Shown here in pieces: positions 16,252-24,491 of a stretch of 55,467 bases of DNA (within the stretch, counting starts at the first letter, position 1; every line of letters starts with the position of its first letter). The stretch is from Thermoleophilaceae bacterium (GTDB taxonomy: Bacteria > Actinomycetota > Thermoleophilia > Solirubrobacterales > Thermoleophilaceae), in contig JAFGJG010000160.1 of assembly GCA_016929195.1 (NCBI GenBank), positions 1-55,467 of the forward strand. Direction: 5' to 3'. The position numbers and the translations under genes were made by a program. The notes under the pieces were generated by a model. It was not told the DNA's origin. It was given only the letters and a program-made list of their open reading frames with translations, and searched no databases.

Positions 16252-16923
16252 CTACGTGCTCTGCTCGCCGCGGACGACCTGGTAGGCGAACGCGCCGGCC
16301 ACGGCGCCGATGGCCGGCCCGAGGAGATAGATCCATGTGTCGGTCCACTCCCCCGCGGCCACGGCCGGGCCCAGCGAGCGCGCGGGGTTCATGCTCGCGC
16401 CGGTCACCGGCCCGCCGAAGAGCGCGTCGAGCCCCACGGTTCCGCCGATGGCGATCGCCGCCGCCGCGCCGACCGCACGGGTGTCGGTCGCCACGGCCAT
16501 GATCACGAACATCAGGAAGGCCGTGAGCAGGATCTCGTAGACGAGCGCGCTGCCCGCGCCGACCGTCGGGACGGTCGCGCCGAGCGCGGCCGGCTTGCTC
16601 GTCCACACCGCCAGCAGCACGAGCGCGCCGGCGACCGCTCCGGCAACCTGGGCGGCGACGTACGCCAGCGCGTCGCGAGGCGGGAAGTGGCGCGTGACCG
16701 TGAACGCGAGCGTCACGGCGGGGTTGATGTGCGCTCCGGACAGGTGGCCGGTGGCGTAGACCATGACCATGACGATCAGCCCGAAGACGAGCGCGATCCC
16801 GACCGTGCCGAGGGCGCTCCCGTAGCGGTCGTCGGTGACGATCGCGCCGCAGCCGGCGAAGACGAGCGCGAACGCCGCGAGACCCTCGGCGGCGGCCCTG
16901 CGTCCGAGGCCGGGGCGGGTCAC
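16252..16923 (-). CDS. aqpS: Aquaglyceroporin (MIP family), probable arsenite channel
   Basis: Channel of 223 residues with six helices and two NPA half-helices: HINPAVT near residue 65 and SMNPARS near residue 175. In ars operons of this layout the channel (AqpS) lets arsenite formed by ArsC leave the cell down its gradient. There is no ArsB or Acr3 pump in view, which supports that role. GTG start overlaps the arsC stop (GTGA). Substrate assignment is from context. Confidence 0.85.
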   Translation of the reverse strand: MTRPGLGRRAAAEGLAAFALVFAGCGAIVTDDRYGSALGTVGIALVFGLIVMVMVYATGHLSGAHINPAVTLAFTVTRHFPPRDALAYVAAQVAGAVAGALVLLAVWTSKPAALGATVPTVGAGSALVYEILLTAFLMFVIMAVATDTRAVGAAAAIAIGGTVGLDALFGGPVTGASMNPARSLGPAVAAGEWTDTWIYLLGPAIGAVAGAFAYQVVRGEQST

Positions 16924-17543
16924 GCGCCCGGCGGGGCGAGCGCGTCACAGGTCTCCCTGCGCAGGCACTCGCGGGTGCGGCTGTGGGCCACCGTCATCAC
17001 GAAGGACCGCACCGGTGCGTCGGCGTAGCCGTCGAGGATCGCGTCGGCGCAGCGCCGGATCTCCTCCGGGGTGCGGAGCCCCTCGAATTCCCGGACCAGA
17101 TCGGGCAGCAGTCGCGTGAGCCGCATCTGGTGGGCGGTGCGGTCGGAGCGGATCTGCTCCAGCCGGCCATCGATCAGGCCTCTCACGAGGCCCTCGATCT
17201 CGTCCCGGATCTCGCGCACCACCTCGATCGGCTCGTGAGCGGGATCGCGGACGTCCCAGTCCTCCACCCGCGTCGGAACGTAGGGACACGCGTCCCCGCA
17301 GCCCATCGTCACCGCCCAATCGGCGTGGAGCTGCATCTCGACGGTCAGCCGCTTCGGGCGGCGGGCGGAGAGATCGACGTCGAGCTCGCGCATCACCTCG
17401 ATGACGTTGGGCCAGACGTGGTCCGCGGGTGCCGATCCGGCCGACTCGGCCCGCACGTCCTCCGGTGCATGGCGCTCGAAGAGCGCCTGGGCCATCTGCG
17501 AGCGCCCGGCGTTGTGGTTGCAGACGAAAAGGACGTATCTCAT
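16920..17543 (-). CDS. arsC: Arsenate reductase with C-terminal three-helix domain
   Basis: A 207-residue protein: LMW-phosphatase-type ArsC in the first 130 residues (VCNHNAGRSQMA, catalytic Cys8; TMGCGDACPYVP; DWDVRDPAHEP), then about 75 extra residues (TPEEIRRCADAILDGYADA onward) resembling the three-helix dimerization domain attached to actinobacterial ArsC-like proteins, normally at the other end. First gene of the minus-strand ars operon, divergent from arsR across the promoter region. Confidence 0.85.
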   Translation of the reverse strand: MRYVLFVCNHNAGRSQMAQALFERHAPEDVRAESAGSAPADHVWPNVIEVMRELDVDLSARRPKRLTVEMQLHADWAVTMGCGDACPYVPTRVEDWDVRDPAHEPIEVVREIRDEIEGLVRGLIDGRLEQIRSDRTAHQMRLTRLLPDLVREFEGLRTPEEIRRCADAILDGYADAPVRSFVMTVAHSRTRECLRRETCDALAPPGA

Positions 17544-17561
17544 GCGATCGCACTCTAAGCG

Positions 17562-17590
17562 TTGACATTCATCGATTCAATCGATATATG
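17562..17590 (+). promoter_or_regulatory. arsR promoter with ArsR operator
   Basis: TTGACA (17562-17567) and TATATG (17585-17590) with a 17-bp spacer, a near-consensus housekeeping promoter. The spacer contains ATCGAT TCA ATCGAT (17571-17585), an inverted repeat suited to an ArsR dimer. The -10 ends seven bases before the arsR ATG, so the transcript is probably leaderless. The site is also 20-40 bp upstream of the divergent arsC start. Confidence 0.7.
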
Positions 17591-17597
17591 TAGATAG

Positions 17598-17951
17598 ATG
17601 CCTGTCGATCTGGAGCTCGCGCCGAAGCAGAAGCGGCCCGCCGGCGATCCCTGCTGCGAACCGGTCGCCTACCCGGATGTCGAGCGCGAGCAGGCCACGC
17701 GCCTGGCCAACGTGGCGAAGGCGATCGGCGACCCGGTCCGGCTTCAGCTCGTGGACGTCCTGCGCAAGCACGCCGGGAAGGTCTGCGTCTGCGAGCTCGT
17801 GCCGCTCTTCGACATCTCGCAGCCCACGCTCTCGCACCATCTGAAGAAGCTCCGCGAGGCGGGCATCGTCGATTCGGAGCGGCGCGGGCTGTGGGCGTAC
17901 TACTACGTGAACCCCGAAGCCCTGGAGGATCTCTCGCGATGGCTCAGCTGA
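17598..17951 (+). CDS. arsR: Arsenic-responsive ArsR-family repressor
   Basis: Winged-helix repressor of 117 residues. Cys63 and Cys65 in VCVCEL at the recognition-helix end match the classical arsenite-sensing site, and there is an extra Cys19-Cys20 pair in the N-terminal arm. HTH segment: DISQPTLSHHLKKLREAGIV. Arsenite binding should release it from the palindrome at 17571-17585 and open both divergent operons. Overlaps arsM by 13 bp. Confidence 0.92.
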   Translation: MPVDLELAPKQKRPAGDPCCEPVAYPDVEREQATRLANVAKAIGDPVRLQLVDVLRKHAGKVCVCELVPLFDISQPTLSHHLKKLREAGIVDSERRGLWAYYYVNPEALEDLSRWLS

Positions 17952-18721
17952 CCGACACCGACATCCGCGAACGGGTGCGCGAGCGCTACGCGAGCGCCGC
18001 CGCCGGAGCCGCCGACGCCATCGGCTGCGGCTGCGGCCCGGCCACGGCCTTCACCGACCCCGACATGTCCCCCACCGACCGCGAGGGGAGGGTCGTCTTC
18101 GGCAGCGCGCTCTACGAGTCCGAGGCCGATGGCGCCCCGAGGGCCGCCGTCGAGGCATCGCTCGGATGCGGAGTGCCCACAGCCGTCGCGGATCTCCACG
18201 AGGGCGAGACCGTGCTCGACCTCGGGTCCGGGGCGGGCGCCGACGTCCTCATCTCGGCGCGCCGTGTGGGCCCCGCCGGCAGGGCGATCGGCCTCGACAT
18301 GACCGACGAGATGCTCGAGCTCGCCCGGGCGAACGCCGCCGATGCGGGCGTCGAGAACGCCGAGTTCCTGAAGGGGTACATCGAGGAGCTGCCGCTCGAG
18401 GACGACAGCGTCGACGTGGTCATCTCGAACTGCGTCATCAACCTCTCCGCGGACAAGCCCCGCGTGCTCCGGGAGGCCGCGCGCGTGCTCCGCCCCGGCG
18501 GCCGGTTCTCCGTCTCGGACGTGATCGCCGATCCCGGCATGGACGCGGCCACGCGCGCCGACATGGAGCAGTGGACGGGGTGCATCGCGGGGGCGCTCAC
18601 CCGCGCCGAGTTCGAGCGCGCGCTCGAGGAGGCGGGGCTCGTGGACGTCGAGATCCGCGAGACCCACCGGGTGCACGAGCACGCGTCGTCCGCGATCGTG
18701 CGGGCGCGGAAGCCCTCCTAG
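17939..18721 (+). CDS. arsM: Arsenite S-adenosylmethionine methyltransferase ArsM
   Basis: A 260-residue methyltransferase converting arsenite to methylated, partly volatile arsenicals. SAM motif VLDLGSGAGADV around residues 92-103. Cysteines Cys77 (ASLGCG), Cys165 (ISNCVINL) and Cys215 (QWTGCIAGA) match the three arsenic-binding cysteines of characterised ArsM, and the Cys30/Cys32 pair (GCGCGP) fits the family N-terminus. ATG 17939 lies within the arsR end, indicating coupled translation. Confidence 0.93.
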   Translation: MAQLTDTDIRERVRERYASAAAGAADAIGCGCGPATAFTDPDMSPTDREGRVVFGSALYESEADGAPRAAVEASLGCGVPTAVADLHEGETVLDLGSGAGADVLISARRVGPAGRAIGLDMTDEMLELARANAADAGVENAEFLKGYIEELPLEDDSVDVVISNCVINLSADKPRVLREAARVLRPGGRFSVSDVIADPGMDAATRADMEQWTGCIAGALTRAEFERALEEAGLVDVEIRETHRVHEHASSAIVRARKPS

Positions 18722-18734
18722 GACGCCCGCGGGC

Positions 18735-19865
18735 ATGGCCTACCGGTCGCTGCTGGCGCTGGGAGCGCTTGACGCGGCCGGGTACAGCCTGATCGTCCCG
18801 GTGATCCCAGAGATCGCGGGCGCCACCGGCGCGGGGCCGGCGACGATCGGGCTCCTCGTGGCGACCTTCCCCGCCGGGATGATCGCCGGCTTCTGGCTCG
18901 CGGGGCGCGCGGTGACGCGCCATGGGGTGCGCCCCGTCATGCTGGCCGCGCTGTCGCTGATCGCCCTCGGCTCGCTGGGCTTCGTCGTCGCGGAGTCGCT
19001 TCCCGTGTACTTCGCCGCCCGGCTCGTGATGGGGCTCGGCTCGGCCGGCCTCTGGCTGGGGGTCACATTCGACACGCTGGCGCGCTGGCCGGGCCAGGAG
19101 TACGAGTGCATGAGCCGCGTCCTGGCCGCCTACTCGATCGGAGGGCTCGCCGGCCCGGCGCTCGGGGCGGTCGGCGGGGTGGCGCTGCCGTTCACGCTGT
19201 ACCTGGCGCTGGTGCTCGTCGCCTTCGCGCTGGTCCTCGCGCTGGAGCGCCCGGCGGGTGCCGCGACGTTCGCGCCCGACCGGGCCGCGCTCCGCTCGCG
19301 CGGCTTCCGGGTGGCCGCGTTCGCGGCGATGTTCGCCTACCTCGTCCTCGGCCTGATGGAGGGCGCGCTGCCGCTGCACCTCGCCGAGCACCTCTCCCAG
19401 GCCGAGATCGGAGCGCTCTACGTCGGTCTCGCCCTGATCGTCGCCGCCGGGGCCGCGGCAGCCGGGTCGCGACGGCCGCGCTCGATGGTCCGCGCGTCCG
19501 TCGTGCTGGCCGTGACGGGCATAGCCGTGGCGGGTGCCGTGTCGAGCGTCCCGCTGTGGATCCCGGCGCTCGGGCTGGCGGCGCTCGGGGTCGGCGTCGG
19601 CGCAACCGGCGCGCTGGGCCTGCTCGTGGAGGCGGTCGACGTGGGGCGGATCGTGACCGCGATGGTCGTCTTCTCGCAGGCCGGGATAGCCGGCTACCTC
19701 CTCGGCCCGCTCACCGGCGGCGCGGCCGCCGAGACGCTCGGCTACGCCGCCCTGGCGCTCGTTCCGGCCGCGTTCGGCGGCGCGGTGCTCGCGGCGATGA
19801 CCGCCGGCCCGACCCCGATCCAGGCGAGCACGAGCGGCCAGGTCCGGCCCGCGCGCAGGTCGTAG
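18735..19865 (+). CDS. MFS transporter, ars operon
   Basis: Membrane protein of 376 residues with about eleven or twelve hydrophobic helices and the MFS loop 2-3 pattern (GRAVTRHGVRPVML). Located 13 bp after arsM, so possibly an exporter of arsenite or methylated arsenicals (compare ArsJ, ArsK or ArsP roles), although none of those families is recognised here. The last 124 bp overlap the end of a convergent membrane-protein gene. Confidence 0.78.
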   Translation: MAYRSLLALGALDAAGYSLIVPVIPEIAGATGAGPATIGLLVATFPAGMIAGFWLAGRAVTRHGVRPVMLAALSLIALGSLGFVVAESLPVYFAARLVMGLGSAGLWLGVTFDTLARWPGQEYECMSRVLAAYSIGGLAGPALGAVGGVALPFTLYLALVLVAFALVLALERPAGAATFAPDRAALRSRGFRVAAFAAMFAYLVLGLMEGALPLHLAEHLSQAEIGALYVGLALIVAAGAAAAGSRRPRSMVRASVVLAVTGIAVAGAVSSVPLWIPALGLAALGVGVGATGALGLLVEAVDVGRIVTAMVVFSQAGIAGYLLGPLTGGAAAETLGYAALALVPAAFGGAVLAAMTAGPTPIQASTSGQVRPARRS

Positions 19866-20179
19866 TCCTCCAGAAGCTCCGCCCACGACTGCTTCGCCAC
19901 GAGCCGGCCGAAGCCGAACTCGAAGCCGACCGTCATCGCCGTCCAGGCGGCGCCCACGCCGAGCGCCTCGCGCGTGTCGCGCAGCGGCCAGCGCCGCTGA
20001 AGCCCCGCGAACAGGAGGCCGAAGGCTGCGGCCGCCGTCACGCCCGAGACCTGGTGCGCCGTGCGCTCGCCGACGCGCCTGCCGTACGTCGCCTCGCGCG
20101 CGACGCCGTTCGCGACCCCGATGGCCGCGCCGCCGAGCCAGGCGGCGAGCCACGGGCGGACCGGGCTCGGTGAAGGCAT
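19742..20179 (-). CDS. Conserved membrane protein, unknown function
   Basis: About 145 residues with four hydrophobic segments: WLAAWLGGAAIGVANGVARE, GVTAAAAFGLLFAGL, AAWTAMTVGFEFGFGRL and LVLAWIGVGPAVIAA, plus the charged loop SWAELLEDYDLRAGR before the last helix. The helix-boundary Arg-Glu and Gln residues look selected for. No function known. Its 3' 124 bp are antisense to the MFS gene end; both reading frames look real because each ends in coherent membrane sequence. ATG 20179 chosen over the slightly longer frame. Confidence 0.62.
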   Translation of the reverse strand: MPSPSPVRPWLAAWLGGAAIGVANGVAREATYGRRVGERTAHQVSGVTAAAAFGLLFAGLQRRWPLRDTREALGVGAAWTAMTVGFEFGFGRLVAKQSWAELLEDYDLRAGRTWPLVLAWIGVGPAVIAASTAPPNAAGTSARAA

Positions 20180-20208
20180 TCGGACCCCAACGTTAAATAG
20201 ATCGTTCG

Positions 20209-20415
20209 ATGGCGCCTGCAAGCTGGAGCGACCGCGACCTGCTCGTGGACCTGGACTGCCCGGAGTGCGGCGCGACGATCCCAGCCACCGTCGGCGACGT
20301 GCGGACCAGCGGCACGCTCGACTGCCACTGCGGTCAGCGGATCAGGATCGACGGCAGCGAGCTCGCGGCCGAGCTGACGCGCCTCGAGAGCTCGGTCGAC
20401 AGGTTCGAGCGCTAG
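20209..20415 (+). CDS. Small zinc-ribbon protein
   Basis: A 68-residue soluble protein with CPEC near residue 18 and CHC near residue 40, enough for a treble-cysteine zinc ribbon, followed by a short charged helix. TTAAAT at 20193-20198 is a fair -10, ten bases before the ATG, so expression may be nearly leaderless. Function unknown; small zinc ribbons of this kind occur widely in actinobacteria. Confidence 0.6.
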   Translation: MAPASWSDRDLLVDLDCPECGATIPATVGDVRTSGTLDCHCGQRIRIDGSELAAELTRLESSVDRFER

Positions 20416-20416
20416 C

Positions 20417-20827
20417 TCACTCGCAGTTCGAGCTCGTGGCGTCGGCGAAGTCGTCCACCGAGTTCACCACCTGCGCCACGTCGCCGGCCACACGAGCGCC
20501 CTGCGCCGCGCTCGGCGAGTCGGCGAGCGCGCGTGCCGAGGTCTCGAGCGCGGCGACCGAGTCGCTGATCGCGCCCGTCTCGTCCGGGAAGTCGGCCTTC
20601 GCCGAGTCGACGGTGGACCGGGCCGAGGTCTCGACCTTCTGAAGCGCGTCCGTGACCGCCGACTTGCCGCCCTCGACGACGTCGACCTGGCTGAGATCTC
20701 CCACCGACTGCTGGAGGTCGTCGAGGTCCGAGCAGTAGCCGGGCTGGTCGTCGCCGCCGCAGCCGGCACCGAGGAGGGCCATGCCCACGAGGGCAACCGG
20801 CAACAGGCGCGCTGGGCGGAACGGCAT
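20417..20827 (-). CDS. Lipoprotein, helical
   Basis: 136 residues with a lipoprotein signal peptide (LLPVALVGMALLGAGC, lipobox LGAGC at about Cys24). The mature part is Ser/Asp/Val-rich and predicted as amphipathic helices (KVETSARSTVDSAKADF, SDSVAALETSARALADS) with two cysteines that could pair. Anchored outside the membrane. Family and role not recognised. ATG 20827 is chosen because it begins the signal peptide; the frame extends upstream. Confidence 0.65.
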   Translation of the reverse strand: MPFRPARLLPVALVGMALLGAGCGGDDQPGYCSDLDDLQQSVGDLSQVDVVEGGKSAVTDALQKVETSARSTVDSAKADFPDETGAISDSVAALETSARALADSPSAAQGARVAGDVAQVVNSVDDFADATSSNCE

Positions 20828-20843
20828 GACGCTCACGCTCGCA

Positions 20844-22865
20844 TCAGGCGGGCCGGCTCTGCAAGGGCGCCGGCACGTCCGCCTCGAGCGGGCGCGCACC
20901 ATCGTTGCAGCTGCGCCGCCACGCGCGCAGCAGCCTGTGGACCGCCTCCGCGCCGACCGGCGACCCGTGCGGCTCCTCGAAGTGCGCGGGGTAGAAGAGG
21001 AACGGCTGCGTCTGGTATCCGCCCATCCCGCCGTGGAACGAGATCAGCTCCTCGAACGCGCAGCCCTCCTCCGAGACCGGGTCGTAGAAGCTGTTGACCA
21101 TGATGTCCGCCACGTGCGGGAACCCGTCGGTGCGGAGCAGGTGGCGGGCGGCGTTCGGCGAGAAGCCCGTCAGCGGATCGACCCCGGTCACCTCTCCGTC
21201 GGAGAGTCGATGCGTGCCCTCCGCGCCGATCGCCAGGGCCCCGTCGGCGGCCGAGCGCACCAGCAGGAACCCCACGTGCGGATGGCTCCTGAGCGCCGCG
21301 ATCAGCTCGGGATGGCGCTCGTCGATCTGCTCCAGCGTGAGCCGGTGCGGGCTCGACATGAGGTAGACGAGCCCGAGGTTCCCGGAGCCGAGCACGATCG
21401 CCTCGCTCTTCGGCGCCTCCGCCGGGTCGCGGGCGCCGCTCCGGCCGCGCCCGGTCGCCTCGTCCATCGCCCGGGCCATGCCGGTGGCGTTCTCGTCGCC
21501 GGCCGCCACCGAGCCCGCCTCGCCACGCGAGAGCGACCGCTCGACCAGATCGTCCAGGCCGTAGCCGTTGCGCTGCTTGAAGGTGGCGCCCTGGGTCTGG
21601 CCGTGGTCCGACAGCACCACGATCTCGTAGGGGCGCGGGGCGAACCGGCGGGCGCGCTCGAGCAGGCCGAAGCGCTGGTCGAGCTTCCGCAGCGCTTCGA
21701 GCGTGTCGTGCCGCTCGAGGCCGGAGTGGTGCGCCACCTCGTCGTAGCTCGCGAACGTCGCGTAGATCGCGGGCACGCCGCGGAACATGTCCTGGAGGAC
21801 CGAGAAGACCACGAGGTCGCGCACGAACACGCACATGCCGCCGCGAAGCAGCGGATACGTGCCGCCGCGGTGCCCGCGGGGGTGGACGTCCCGGCGCCGC
21901 TGGCGGGCGGCCGCGATCAGCTCGAGCGTGACCTCCCAGAGGAACAGCACGAAGGTGCGCGTGACGTTGTTGCCGTTTGCGAGAAAGGCGCGGTAGCCGG
22001 GGTTCGACCGCTTCTCGTCGGCGACGCGGCTGACGGTGAGGATCGCGGCGTCGGCCCCGCCCGACAGGAGGTTGCCGCGGCTGGTCCCGCCGGCGGTCAG
22101 CAGGCCGTCGCCCGTGGTGCGCCTGCGCTCGATCTCCGCGCAGTCGTCCGGGCTGGAGCAGCTGATCACGCGCCCGCTCTCCTTGTCGACCCAGCGGAAC
22201 GCGGGGATGTCCTCGTTGTCGCCCAGGAGGATCCCGGCCTGGCTTGCCCCGGTCTGCGAGGAGAGGTCGGTCTCCCACTCGAGCAGCCGGTGGCTCCCGT
22301 CGGCGAGCCACCGCGCCATGTTGGGGACGTTCCCGTCGCGGATGGCGCGGCGCAGGACCGGCAGGGCGAGCCCGTCGATCTCGAGGAAGAGGATTCCCGG
22401 CGCGTCACCGCTCTCCGGCCTGCCGGTCCGCCGCGCGACGCGCCGGGCCACGCGCAGCGTGTACCCCTCGTCGTCGTCGATGCCGGCGAGCGCGGCCATG
22501 GCGGTGCCCACGGCGGCGGCGATCAGCGACACCGCGAACGCGTCGGCGAAGCCGTCCACGTGCAGCTCCTCGGGTGCGATGTCGGCCGCGATCAGCAGGA
22601 TCGCCGCGTCGAGGGCGAGCACCAGCAGGAAGCCGGCGGCCACCATGAACGGCAGGCGCAGCGCCGCTATCAGCGGCGGGAGGAGGGCGTTGAGGACGCC
22701 CACGATCGCCGCGACCAGGATCGCGCCGCCGGCGCCCCGCACCTCCGCGCCCGGGACGATCCCCGCGGCGACGAGGATCGCGAGGCCGGAGACGATCCAG
22801 GCCGCCAGCAGCCGGACCGGGCGGAGCCGCAGCCGTTCCGGGCTCCAGGCGGGGATCGGCTCCAC
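20844..22865 (-). CDS. Phage-holin-IV-like membrane domain fused to alkaline phosphatase superfamily domain
   Basis: A 673-residue protein. Residues 15-130 form four helices like the holin superfamily IV/PspC-type small membrane proteins (AGIVPGAEVRGAGGAILVAAIVGVLNALL). From about 165 on is a type I phosphodiesterase/nucleotide-pyrophosphatase domain: FLEIDGLA (metal Asp), SSQTGASQAG (Thr nucleophile region), ASYDEVAHHSG (Asp, His) and VLSDHGQTQG (Asp, His). The catalytic domain should face outside. Substrate unknown. GTG start. Probably in an operon with the HdeD-like gene 13 bp upstream. Confidence 0.75.
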   Translation of the reverse strand: MEPIPAWSPERLRLRPVRLLAAWIVSGLAILVAAGIVPGAEVRGAGGAILVAAIVGVLNALLPPLIAALRLPFMVAAGFLLVLALDAAILLIAADIAPEELHVDGFADAFAVSLIAAAVGTAMAALAGIDDDEGYTLRVARRVARRTGRPESGDAPGILFLEIDGLALPVLRRAIRDGNVPNMARWLADGSHRLLEWETDLSSQTGASQAGILLGDNEDIPAFRWVDKESGRVISCSSPDDCAEIERRRTTGDGLLTAGGTSRGNLLSGGADAAILTVSRVADEKRSNPGYRAFLANGNNVTRTFVLFLWEVTLELIAAARQRRRDVHPRGHRGGTYPLLRGGMCVFVRDLVVFSVLQDMFRGVPAIYATFASYDEVAHHSGLERHDTLEALRKLDQRFGLLERARRFAPRPYEIVVLSDHGQTQGATFKQRNGYGLDDLVERSLSRGEAGSVAAGDENATGMARAMDEATGRGRSGARDPAEAPKSEAIVLGSGNLGLVYLMSSPHRLTLEQIDERHPELIAALRSHPHVGFLLVRSAADGALAIGAEGTHRLSDGEVTGVDPLTGFSPNAARHLLRTDGFPHVADIMVNSFYDPVSEEGCAFEELISFHGGMGGYQTQPFLFYPAHFEEPHGSPVGAEAVHRLLRAWRRSCNDGARPLEADVPAPLQSRPA

Positions 22866-22878
22866 GCCCGACCGCGAC

Positions 22879-23481
22879 TCAGAGCGCGTCGCGGAGACCC
22901 CGCACCTGGAAGGCGCGGACGATGTCGGTCACGCCCTGGAGCATCGCCCAGATCCCTGCGAAGACGAGCAGCGTGTAGGCCTTGTCGAGGAAGAACTGGC
23001 CGCCGGTCCAGAAGGCGAGCACGATCATCATCAGGCCGGCGATCAGGCCCAGCCACCAGATCTGGTTGACCTCGCGCTCGAGAAACGCCCGGATCGTCCA
23101 CCAGACGCCGATCATGAGAAAGAGGAAGCCGAGGATGTCGGCCAGCCCGGCGAAGGTGTCCTCCGGGTTCGCGAAGCAGACGATGCCGGCGGCGATGAAC
23201 AGCAGCCCGAAGATCGCCCACAGCCAGCGCATCGAGTCGGCGATGGCCGCCAGCGCCAGCTGCTGGATGCCCGCCGAGACGAACATGATCCCGACGATGA
23301 TCCCGATCGTCTTGACCGAGGCCTGATCGAACTGGAGGATCACGAGCGCGGCGATGATCCAGAAGATCCCGACGATGAGCCACAGCCACCAGAAGCCGGC
23401 GACTCCCCGCGCCACCTCGCGCGCGGCCTGAAGGTCGTCCGAGGTGCCGGGAAGGCCGGGGCTCGCAGCTGTTCCGCTCAT
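22879..23481 (-). CDS. HdeD/DUF308-family membrane protein
   Basis: 200 residues, six hydrophobic helices arranged as three related pairs; segments such as WLWLIVGIFWIIAALVILQF, GIIVGIMFVSAGIQQL and WAIFGLLFIAAGIVCFANP are typical of DUF308. E. coli HdeD is linked to acid resistance, and actinobacterial relatives are widespread without assigned role. ATG start follows a clean signal-free N-terminus. Upstream of and co-oriented with the holin-phosphatase gene. Confidence 0.82.
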   Translation of the reverse strand: MSGTAASPGLPGTSDDLQAAREVARGVAGFWWLWLIVGIFWIIAALVILQFDQASVKTIGIIVGIMFVSAGIQQLALAAIADSMRWLWAIFGLLFIAAGIVCFANPEDTFAGLADILGFLFLMIGVWWTIRAFLEREVNQIWWLGLIAGLMMIVLAFWTGGQFFLDKAYTLLVFAGIWAMLQGVTDIVRAFQVRGLRDAL

Positions 23482-23551
23482 GGTCCCGACTGTGCTTCAG
23501 ACGGGCGGGCGAGGCAAACCGGCGCGCCACCGTCTGCGGGTGTGGCGTGCA

Positions 23552-24226
23552 TCACCTGCCGTCGGCCTCGCTCAGGTAGATGAGGGCGGCCGTCACCCGC
23601 CGGCTCACGTCCTCGGCGTAGGTGAGCCCGAGCTTGAGGAAGATCGCGTTGATGTGCTTCTCCACCGCGCGCTTCGTCAGCACCAGCTCGTCCGCGATCG
23701 CCTGGTTGCTGTGACCGCGCGCCACGAACGACAGGATCTCGAGCTCGCGCGGCGTGAGCTCGGCGAGCGGTGAGCGCTCGGCCCGCACCTGTGCCTCGAT
23801 GAGCGCCTCAACCACCCGTGCGTCGATCACCGAGTCGCCCTGCGCCACCGCCTCGATCGCGGCGACCAGCTGGCCGCGGTGCTGGATTCGCTCCTTGAGC
23901 AGGTAGGCGCGGCCCTCGGAGCCGCCGTCGAGCAGAGCCAGGCCGTAGCGCGGCTCGGCGTACTGACTGAGAACGACGACGCCGATCTCAGGGTGCGTCT
24001 CGCGAAGGCGTGCGGCCACCTGCAGCCCCTCGTCGGCTCCCGTCGGGGGCATGCGGATGTCCGTGACGACGACGTCGGGCCGCTCCTCGTCCACGGCCTT
24101 GAGGAGGGCGTCGCGGTCGGCGACCGATCCCACGACGTCGAGCTGCTGCGCTCCGGCCAGCACGTGCTCGAGCGCCTCGCGGACCAGGTAGCTGTCGTCC
24201 GCGAGCACGACTCGGATGGCGGTCAT
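23552..24226 (-). CDS. NarL/LuxR-type response regulator
   Basis: 224 residues: receiver domain 1-125 with Asp10-Asp11, phospho-acceptor Asp56 (VVTDIRMP) and Lys in LLKERI; then a LuxR HTH, LTPRELEILSFVARGHSNQAIADELVLTKRAVEKHINAIFLKLG. The partner is probably the HisKA_3-type kinase at 24893-26740 in the same orientation, separated by a plus-strand receiver gene. The ATG at 24226 gives the standard receiver start; the frame runs 12 codons further upstream. Confidence 0.9.
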   Translation of the reverse strand: MTAIRVVLADDSYLVREALEHVLAGAQQLDVVGSVADRDALLKAVDEERPDVVVTDIRMPPTGADEGLQVAARLRETHPEIGVVVLSQYAEPRYGLALLDGGSEGRAYLLKERIQHRGQLVAAIEAVAQGDSVIDARVVEALIEAQVRAERSPLAELTPRELEILSFVARGHSNQAIADELVLTKRAVEKHINAIFLKLGLTYAEDVSRRVTAALIYLSEADGR

Positions 24227-24339
24227 GCCGGGAGTATCCGCCGCCGGGAGACGGGGCGTCAACCGCTCGGGAAGGTTCGTGCCTGCACGCCTCCCGTGTA
24301 GTGGGAGTCCCCTTGCGAGTGCTCCGGCATGGGGTCACG

Positions 24340-24474
24340 GTGGAGAGCCCCCGATCTAAGGAAGTCGCGTTGACCAACCTGATCGCCCTGGGCGGCAAGG
24401 TGCTCCACACGTTCCTCTCCGACGACGCCGAGGCGCGCCTTCAGGAGGCGCTCGACGTGCACGCGGCCGCCTAG
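24340..24474 (+). CDS. Possible 44-residue protein
   Basis: Small open frame starting GTG (or TTG 24370 for a 34-residue form), with a helical, slightly acidic sequence (LTNLIALGGKVLHTFL, DDAEARLQEALDVHAAA) and ending 17 bp before the receiver gene. Codon third positions are GC-rich, as in coding sequence here. There is no recognised family; the regular amphipathic pattern and tight spacing are the only support. Confidence 0.35.
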   Translation: MESPRSKEVALTNLIALGGKVLHTFLSDDAEARLQEALDVHAAA

Positions 24475-24491
24475 CCGCCGGGGGCGCCGGC

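Noticed and set aside
20844-22865. Prophage lysis gene suggested by the holin-like domain
   Set aside because: No endolysin, tail, portal or integrase genes nearby, and the protein continues into a full phosphatase domain.
20781-23583. Two long plus-strand frames opposite the phosphatase and HdeD-like genes
   Set aside because: Antisense shadows; no family features, no ribosome sites, and the minus-strand proteins have clear motifs.
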